Assembly: GCA_032622095.1 (NCBI GenBank)
Contig: CP136061.1
Span: 252,725,582 to 252,789,581 of the forward strand
DNA length: 64,000 bases
Direction of reading: 5' to 3'
From: Siphonodentalium dalli
Taxonomy: Eukaryota; Mollusca; Scaphopoda; Gadilida; Siphonodentaliidae
Part shown: positions 58,801 to 64,000 of the stretch, piece after piece
Numbering within the stretch: position 1 is the first letter of the stretch
How the letters are laid out: every line of letters starts with the position of its first letter
Program-made: the position numbers and the translations under genes
The notes under the pieces: generated by a model
The model's database searches: none
What the model was told of the DNA's origin: nothing
What the model saw: the letters and a program-made list of their open reading frames with translations, nothing else

Positions 58801-59264
58801 TTTGCATGTACCTGATGTCTTCTTCAGATGTGTACCACTTACAAATTTCGGTTTTGATTTTACTGCGAACTTGAAGTTGAATTGAAACAATGGAATCTGG
58901 AAAATTGTTTACTCATTGAGATGCATTTCACGTCGTATCTGTCATGGTTTCATGTCAAGAAATTTGGTCAAATGATATCGAGACAATGGTATTGATGTGA
59001 TATACCGGTAACGGTGTGGTGTTTTATGATTTCTGAAAGTACATGTATACAGGGTGAATGTACTGACTGTCAAATTTCGACAAAAGTGACGCCGCTGATT
59101 TGTTTATATAGCAACTGACTGAAATTAAACACTGAGCTTTAACATCGATGAATAAGTGGAATGCTTGCAACCCAGAACTAAAAAACTAAATTAAAAACTG
59201 CGCATGCGCATTCTTTTCAACATATTTGGGCCTGAGAAATTGGACATTGACTTTGCATGGCCTT

Positions 59265-59385
59265 ATGTAGATATGTAAATATGTGTTAATTGCTGATATG
59301 TAAATATGCGTTGAACGCTAATATGTAAATATGTGTTAATCGCTGATATGTAAATATGCGTTGATCGCTAATATGTAAATATGTG
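59265..59385. repeat. about 30-bp minisatellite
   Basis: 'atatgtaaatatgtgttaat' and 'cgctgatatgtaaatatgcg' alternate for about four copies, up to the TTAA element at 59386. The array resumes briefly after it. Confidence 0.88.
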
Positions 59386-59786
59386 TTAACCCTTTACCCA
59401 ACAAACCGGCCACAACCGGCCAAATAAAGCTTCAACAGCCTAAATTATCTTGGGTCTGTCTCAATAAAACCATACAAATATGGATATCATTGGAACCGGC
59501 TCCTTGACCACATTGCGATAGTTACAGTTATGCCCTGTGCCAATGCATTCTCTTATATATGCGAGTCGACCATAGGTCGCCTCGCATATATAAGAGAATG
59601 CATTGGCCTAAAAAAAAATCTTTTTTTAACACTTTTTACCATTTTTTCTTACATTCTTTAACAATTTTATAATTTTTAATGTGTTAAGCCAATGCATTCT
59701 CTTATATATGCGAGGCGACCTATGGTCGACTCGCATATATAAGAGAATGCATTGGCACATGGCCCTTCTGTTGGGTAAAGGGTTAA
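59386..59786. mobile_element. TTAA-type double-hairpin MITE (ttacccaaca ends)
   Basis: TTAACCCTTTACCCAACAAA to 'ctgttgggtaaagggttaa'. Two shared-type hairpins at 59538-59607 and 59687-59758. Inserted at the TTAA of a minisatellite unit whose sister copies read 'gtgttaatcgctg' uninterrupted. Confidence 0.95.
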
Positions 59787-59802
59787 TCGCTGTACATGTG
59801 CA

Positions 59803-59962
59803 ATTAATTCTTAGGTTAGTAACACCGGCTTACAGCATCATATCTCATGTTACACTCTAAAGCTAAACCAATGTTAACCATTATTAATTCTTAGGTTAGT
59901 AACACTGGCTTACAGCATCATATCTCATGTTACACTCTAAAGCTAAACCAATGTTAACCATT
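59803..59962. repeat. 80-bp tandem duplication
   Basis: Two near-identical copies from 'attaattcttaggttagtaa' to 'accaatgttaaccattatt', differing at one visible base (caccgg/cactgg). Confidence 0.93.
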
Positions 59963-59997
59963 ATTAAGTATTATGTGCGGGTTTTTCATTTGTTGAT

Positions 59998-60130
59998 GAA
60001 TAGGATTCACCTTCGCTGACCACGTGAATTGGTGAGTTCATCATTTGTGTAGGAATGGATTCACCTTCGCTGAACACGTGAATTGGTGAGTTCATCATTT
60101 GTATAGGATTCACCTACGCTGACCATCGGT
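59998..60130. repeat. about 55-bp triplication
   Basis: 'ggattcaccttcgctgacca' with 'cgtgaattggtgagttcatc' occurs twice in full and a third time in part ('ggattcacctacgctgacca'). Confidence 0.88.
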
Positions 60131-60207
60131 CGACTTCACGCTTTAATGAATAGATAGATACAATGTATGCCCAAGCTGCTGTGATGAATATGATGGCATT
60201 AAATGAG

Positions 60208-60380
60208 TTAAACCTCTTTAAATTGATGCCTCGCATATATACGAGAATACACTGGCTTACAAGGTCAAGTAAATATTGTTATTATAAAGCCAATATATTC
60301 TCTTATATAAGCGAGGCTCCCTATGCATTGGCACAGGGTTTTCACAAATTTTCAGGAAGCTCCAGTCATGGAAAGGTTAA
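60208..60380. mobile_element. decayed TTAA-type MITE
   Basis: TTAAACCTCTTTAAATTGAT at the left and 'ctccagtcatggaaaggttaa' at the right, with half hairpins of the shared type and 'gcattggcacagggtttt' between. Confidence 0.7.
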
Positions 60381-60461
60381 ACAAAATGATTCACACAAAA
60401 TTTATTTAATTATTCAGCTGGTCAAAACCAGCGACCCCAATCGATCTGCAAGTCATTCCTT

Positions 60462-60990
60462 ATATAGAGGATCTGCAACGGGTCCCCAGATTATAGCGGA
60501 ATTTACAAAACGAGTCCAGTAAATTAGGTCTGGACCTAATTTACTGGACGAGTTTTGTAATTTCCGCTATAAACTGGGGACGAGTTGTAGATTCTATTTA
60601 TTGCATTATCCAAAACATCGACAAAACATACTTAAATCAACAAATTGGACGTGAATTAACATCGGCTTCTATAAGGCATGCGATGACGTTTCACATAACT
60701 ACTCGTTAGCATGCATAAAGAAATAGTCCCAGATAAATAAAGACTATAATGCGCATTTAATGGCGTATATTTAATGACATAACTTTTCAAACTCTTCATT
60801 CGTGTTGGTTTGTTGGAAAAATATTGGAAGCCATAGTATTTTGAGACATAGCATACGGAATGTTAACAGACGACAAACCGGAAGTCAAATGTCACCTGGC
60901 ACTATTTCCTGTTATTAAACGAACTTTTAATATCACAATTTATAGAATGGGTTTATTGAATGGAATAAGGGTAGGATCATGTGATAAAAT
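60462..60990. repeat. palindrome plus flank, inverted copy of 6190-6735
   Basis: Hairpin 60464-60595 ('ccagtaaattaggtctgg' against itself, 'ttatagcggaatttacaaaa' arms), then about 390 bp whose reverse complement lies at 6190-6590 ('cttctataaggcatgcgatg', 'gtcacctggcactatttcct', 'atagaatgggtttattgaat'). Confidence 0.88.
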
Positions 60991-61794
60991 CATATACAGT
61001 ACAGACCCCAATCAAGGCTCCAAAGTGGTCTGACACGGACAATTGTCAGACACCAAATTTGAGTTTTTATAGGTTGTCTGGCTCTACTTTGAAACTGTCT
61101 GACATAATGTCAGGTTGAAATATTGGTGTATTTTTAAGGAAAATATCACTGGTAATGTGATATTTTGCAAAATAAAATGATATAGTGTGCTGTTAAATGA
61201 AATTTATTCTATTGGAGAGTAGTTTTTAATTATTTGTTTTGCCAAAATTTGGGTTTTTCAGATGTATGATTATGAGAACTTGGATGTCTACAAAATATTG
61301 GAATTGGAAAATTTATGGAACGAGTTTTTACTCCCAGTCGAGTTATAACATACTACTGTCCTGTTCTATACAGTCTTATGTTCGTAATGATAGGCCTACC
61401 CTTACATGGTACTAGTAACTGCACCGTGATCAGAGCAATTGAAGATTTTTTTTTTTATTTTAATTGAAGATTTTTACAGAACATTAATCATTTGAACAAG
61501 TTTACAAAACTACCAAAACAATTATATGTAACATATTGTTCTAATTCCAACGCAGTCTCCCAATAACAACATGCAGTAAGTGCGTGCTCATGATTGGCTT
61601 GAAGTGACAAGTGTCAACATCGGAAACGTTCATGTAAACCTTATGGCATTATTGTGTGAATGTGGAGGGTATGATTATGTAAATATGAAGGTCGAGGATT
61701 GTGCAATCATTTCATCTAATCGTATAATCATAAAACAAACAACTAAAGACATTTGTCACATCAGATTAACATATTGATCTCCTGCATATGCATG
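60991..61794. other. no feature seen
   Basis: AT-rich sequence. A 65-residue frame at 61580-61777 has no motif I recognise and no splice or context support. Confidence 0.6.
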
Positions 61795-62492
61795 TTAACC
61801 CGTTCATGATGGGAGCTGTGCTGATGCAGCATTAAAGATCCTGTATCCTGCTGTACCAGTGCATTCTCTTATATATGTGAGTCTCCCATAGGGATCCTCG
61901 CATATATAAGAGAATGCCATGGCCTACAAGGTAAATATTGTTAGACCAATGTATTATCTTATATATCAGGTCAGGCACATCCTTAATCCCACTATAATAG
62001 TGGTATTCCACCACAGCTATTCATGTTTCCTTTATTTCACTCTTAACAATATCGCAGCGAATGAACAGTCTTCTCACAAAATATGTTATGTAATCTTTTG
62101 CGCCAACTTTGTTATTCAATAATATTACTAACATATGCCTTTCTAAATGACAATAATTGGATGACTCAATTGCTCCTATATAACAACCTTTAAACTAATT
62201 GAATGCTAATTGAGTTGCTTATCATCTGCCATCTTGATTAATCATTCTCCGGGACAAAATTTATGGATGAAACCGAATTTGTGTGACACTGATTTTGAAT
62301 AATTTATGTGAAATATGATTTTGGATTTTCCCTCTTTTATCAAATTCACAAAACGGTAAGAGTCATATACCACTATAATAGTGGAATTCAGGATGAGCCT
62401 GACCTGTATATGCAAGGCTCGCATATATAAGAGAATGCATTGGCACAGGGTTTTCGCAAAATTTCAGGATGCTCCAGTCATGAAAGGGTTAA
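61795..62492. mobile_element. TTAA-type foldback MITE with nested element
   Basis: TTAACCCGTTCATGATGGGA to 'ctccagtcatgaaagggttaa', one decayed hairpin near 61857-61921, and the right-hand motif 'gcattggcacagggttttcg'. Its middle is interrupted at 61967. Confidence 0.88.
61967..62406. mobile_element. 440-bp element with CAGGTCAGGC inverted ends
   Basis: Left 'caggtcaggcacatcctta' and 'ccactataatagtgg', right 'ccactataatagtgg' and 'caggatgagcctgacctg', in inverted order. Flanks 'cttatatat' and 'tatatgcaag' are consistent with a short TATAT duplication in the host hairpin arm. Family not recognised. Confidence 0.8.
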
Positions 62493-62541
62493 ACACTTTT
62501 CTATCAATTATTGTACTCATTGTGAATAACAGTGACGCCAA

Positions 62542-62680
62542 TACAGTAATGCCCTAATTAATCGACCTCTTAACCACAGCAGAATTATGGGTAACTTTTC
62601 AGGATTTAGTCGGAAATATGGCTTGAAAAGTTACCCATAATTCTACTTTGGTTAAGAGGTCGATTAATTAGGGCATTACA
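62542..62680. mobile_element. short foldback MITE, TACAGTAATGCCC ends
   Basis: 'tacagtaatgccctaattaa' to 'ttaattagggcattac', arms about 65 bp with 'gcagaattatgggtaacttt'. Deleted relative of 17415-17618. TA at the outer edge suggests a TA target, as in Tc1/mariner-derived MITEs. Confidence 0.88.
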
Positions 62681-62802
62681 ATAGTTTATTTGTGTTCTGA
62701 GTACCACCAACTTGCAATAGTATATTCATGATTATCTCTAAAAACTTCTAAAATCACCAAACTCCATTTTGTCTACAGGTGGAAATCACATAATATACAT
62801 GT

Positions 62803-63390
62803 AGCTGAAGGGGTAACTCTCGCCAAAAAAAGTGTTGAAGGGTACACATGTTTTGAAAATGTGCGAAGGGTAAACAGGGTTTGTAATCGGAACTAACGCA
62901 GTGAGTTCCTGACAGTCTGGTACTCATCAGCAGTTTGTTTTCAGTTCCTTTTAATTTTCATTGGAACACAAACAATTATTATCTTAAAGGCCCACTTAAT
63001 TTTCAAACCCCCAGATCACATTTTATAAAATATATGCCATATTATATACCATTTGAAAGAGGAAACTCCAAAACATTGTATTTTCAACTTATTCGACGTA
63101 ATAAACTTGAATATGTTGTTTTTGTTGAGACACTAATGTCTGTTCTGTGCTGAAGTTTCTACACAAAGTCTATTATTTTCAATGAAAATAAACTATAGTT
63201 TGAATTCTGTTGCATTCTGGGAGCCATTACGGGGGAAATGATTTTATGATTTCATCTATTTTCTATTACTCTATGGTCACCTGATAAGACCCAGACTTTC
63301 CAAATGGTGATATATTTTAAATGATATTTCAAAACCTGTGTACCCTTCGGCCCTATTTTTGGTGAGAGTGACACCTTCAGCCATACTATA
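62803..63390. mobile_element. 590-bp element with long imperfect terminal inverted repeats
   Basis: Left 'gctgaaggggtaactctcgc' and 'tgaagggtacacatgttttg'; right, inverted, 'ggctgaaggtgtcactctca' and 'cgaagggtacacaggttttg'. No target duplication could be fixed. The 72-residue frame inside has no motif I recognise. Confidence 0.75.
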
Positions 63391-63532
63391 TCTAGAGTGG
63401 CTATGATATTTACATATACAACCTAACTCTGGCGTATATTTAGATGCTGTTAAAATGAAAACCTACATTCAATAATTATTTGTATTATTCATGGATTTGT
63501 TTCTTGTATAATGGATAGTTTTTGTATAGCTC

Positions 63533-63746
63533 TTAACCCTTTCAGTGCCAAGTCCAATTTTTGTATCAACCCATATTTCCTTGATCATTTTTCAAATTTA
63601 TTGATTATAATAATGTGATACATTGATGGAAAGAGCTCTAAGAGCTCTTCCATCAATGTATCACATTATTATAATCAATAAATTTGAAAAATGATCAAGG
63701 AAATATGGGTTGATACAAAAATTGGACTTGGCACTGAAAGGGTTAA
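63533..63746. mobile_element. near-perfect 214-bp TTAA palindrome MITE
   Basis: TTAACCCTTTCAGTGCCAAG to its inverse, arms of about 105 bp that pair almost base for base, centre 'gagctctaagagctc'. TTAA at both ends. Same ends as 13610, 48276 and 57595 but without the shared internal hairpin. Confidence 0.95.
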
Positions 63747-64000
63747 TCACATGAGTCCCTAAGTGCTTTAACAGTTACCTTATTACCTCAGTTGTTGAGC
63801 AATGTTATAGGTTATTATTATATTAATAAGCAGAATTTTGACCACAAAAAGTCAGGAAATAAGTGGAAAACACGGTAAAGTCAGAAAGTCGGCCAATAAG
63901 TAGAAATGCAGCCAATAAGTATACGGTAATGTAAATGATGTCATACGTGATTGCAGCATTAACAGGGGTAGCTCACCGGTAATTGCCATTCCATACTCTC
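63747..64000. other. no feature seen
   Basis: AT-rich sequence with no recognised repeat or coding signal. Confidence 0.6.

Noticed and set aside
478-63746. Regular hairpins as a CRISPR-like array
   Set aside because: The hairpins are dispersed, have mobile-element ends and TTAA duplications, and the host is a eukaryote.

Overview
The window is animal nuclear DNA: AT-rich, with GT-AG introns, minisatellites and many small mobile elements. Only one real gene was recognised. It is the 3' part of an apoptosis signal-regulating kinase (ASK; MAP3K5/MAP3K15 family) on the + strand. Eleven exons between 19309 and 58158 join in a fully consistent phase into a 344-residue C-terminal segment: the 'MLRKDSERR' linker, a helical region with 'KPHWMFA', a coiled coil, and a C-terminal SAM domain ending at a TGA. 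The kinase domain is not in the window and should lie upstream. The repeat style (GTCCGTCC-rich elements ending near 'gttatggccctttt', TTAA-flanked foldback elements) suggests a marine invertebrate, perhaps a mollusc or other lophotrochozoan. I cannot name the species.

Layout. 1-19300: intron or upstream DNA packed with foldback elements, two larger elements with terminal inverted repeats, a hAT-like element, and one weak candidate microexon at 9857. 19300-29050: the first five recognised exons, with tandem repeats at or within tens of bases of several splice sites. 29200-43550: an array of four almost identical 2.51-kb units that starts inside a hairpin element, carries a hAT-like insertion in its first unit, and is followed by a GC-richer unidentified segment and an inverted piece of the unit. 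43550-58160: the last six exons, separated by further hAT-like and TTAA-type elements and a 162-bp tandem array. 58160-64000: 3' flank, again mostly foldback elements.

Most of the DNA is mobile. At least three foldback groups with different ends (TTAACCCTTT types, an ATATGTGACCCGCC type, and remnants) carry the same internal hairpin, usually as two hairpins in opposite orientation. A separate family (hairpin 'gaggtccccagagggtg', ends CAAGCCTGCAAATAG) has the same two-hairpin plan. TTAA duplication is shown directly by two filled sites with recognisable empty sites, which fits piggyBac-like non-autonomous elements. Four hAT-like insertions are bounded or partly bounded by inverted ends; three have 8-bp target duplications that match exactly and a fourth matches at 7 of 8 bases.

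The most unusual signal is in the ASK gene. The 3' ends of four exons together with their 5' splice sites, and the 5' end of one exon with its 3' splice site, have been tandemly copied. One case is a run of 17 consecutive strong 5' splice sites in about 540 bp.
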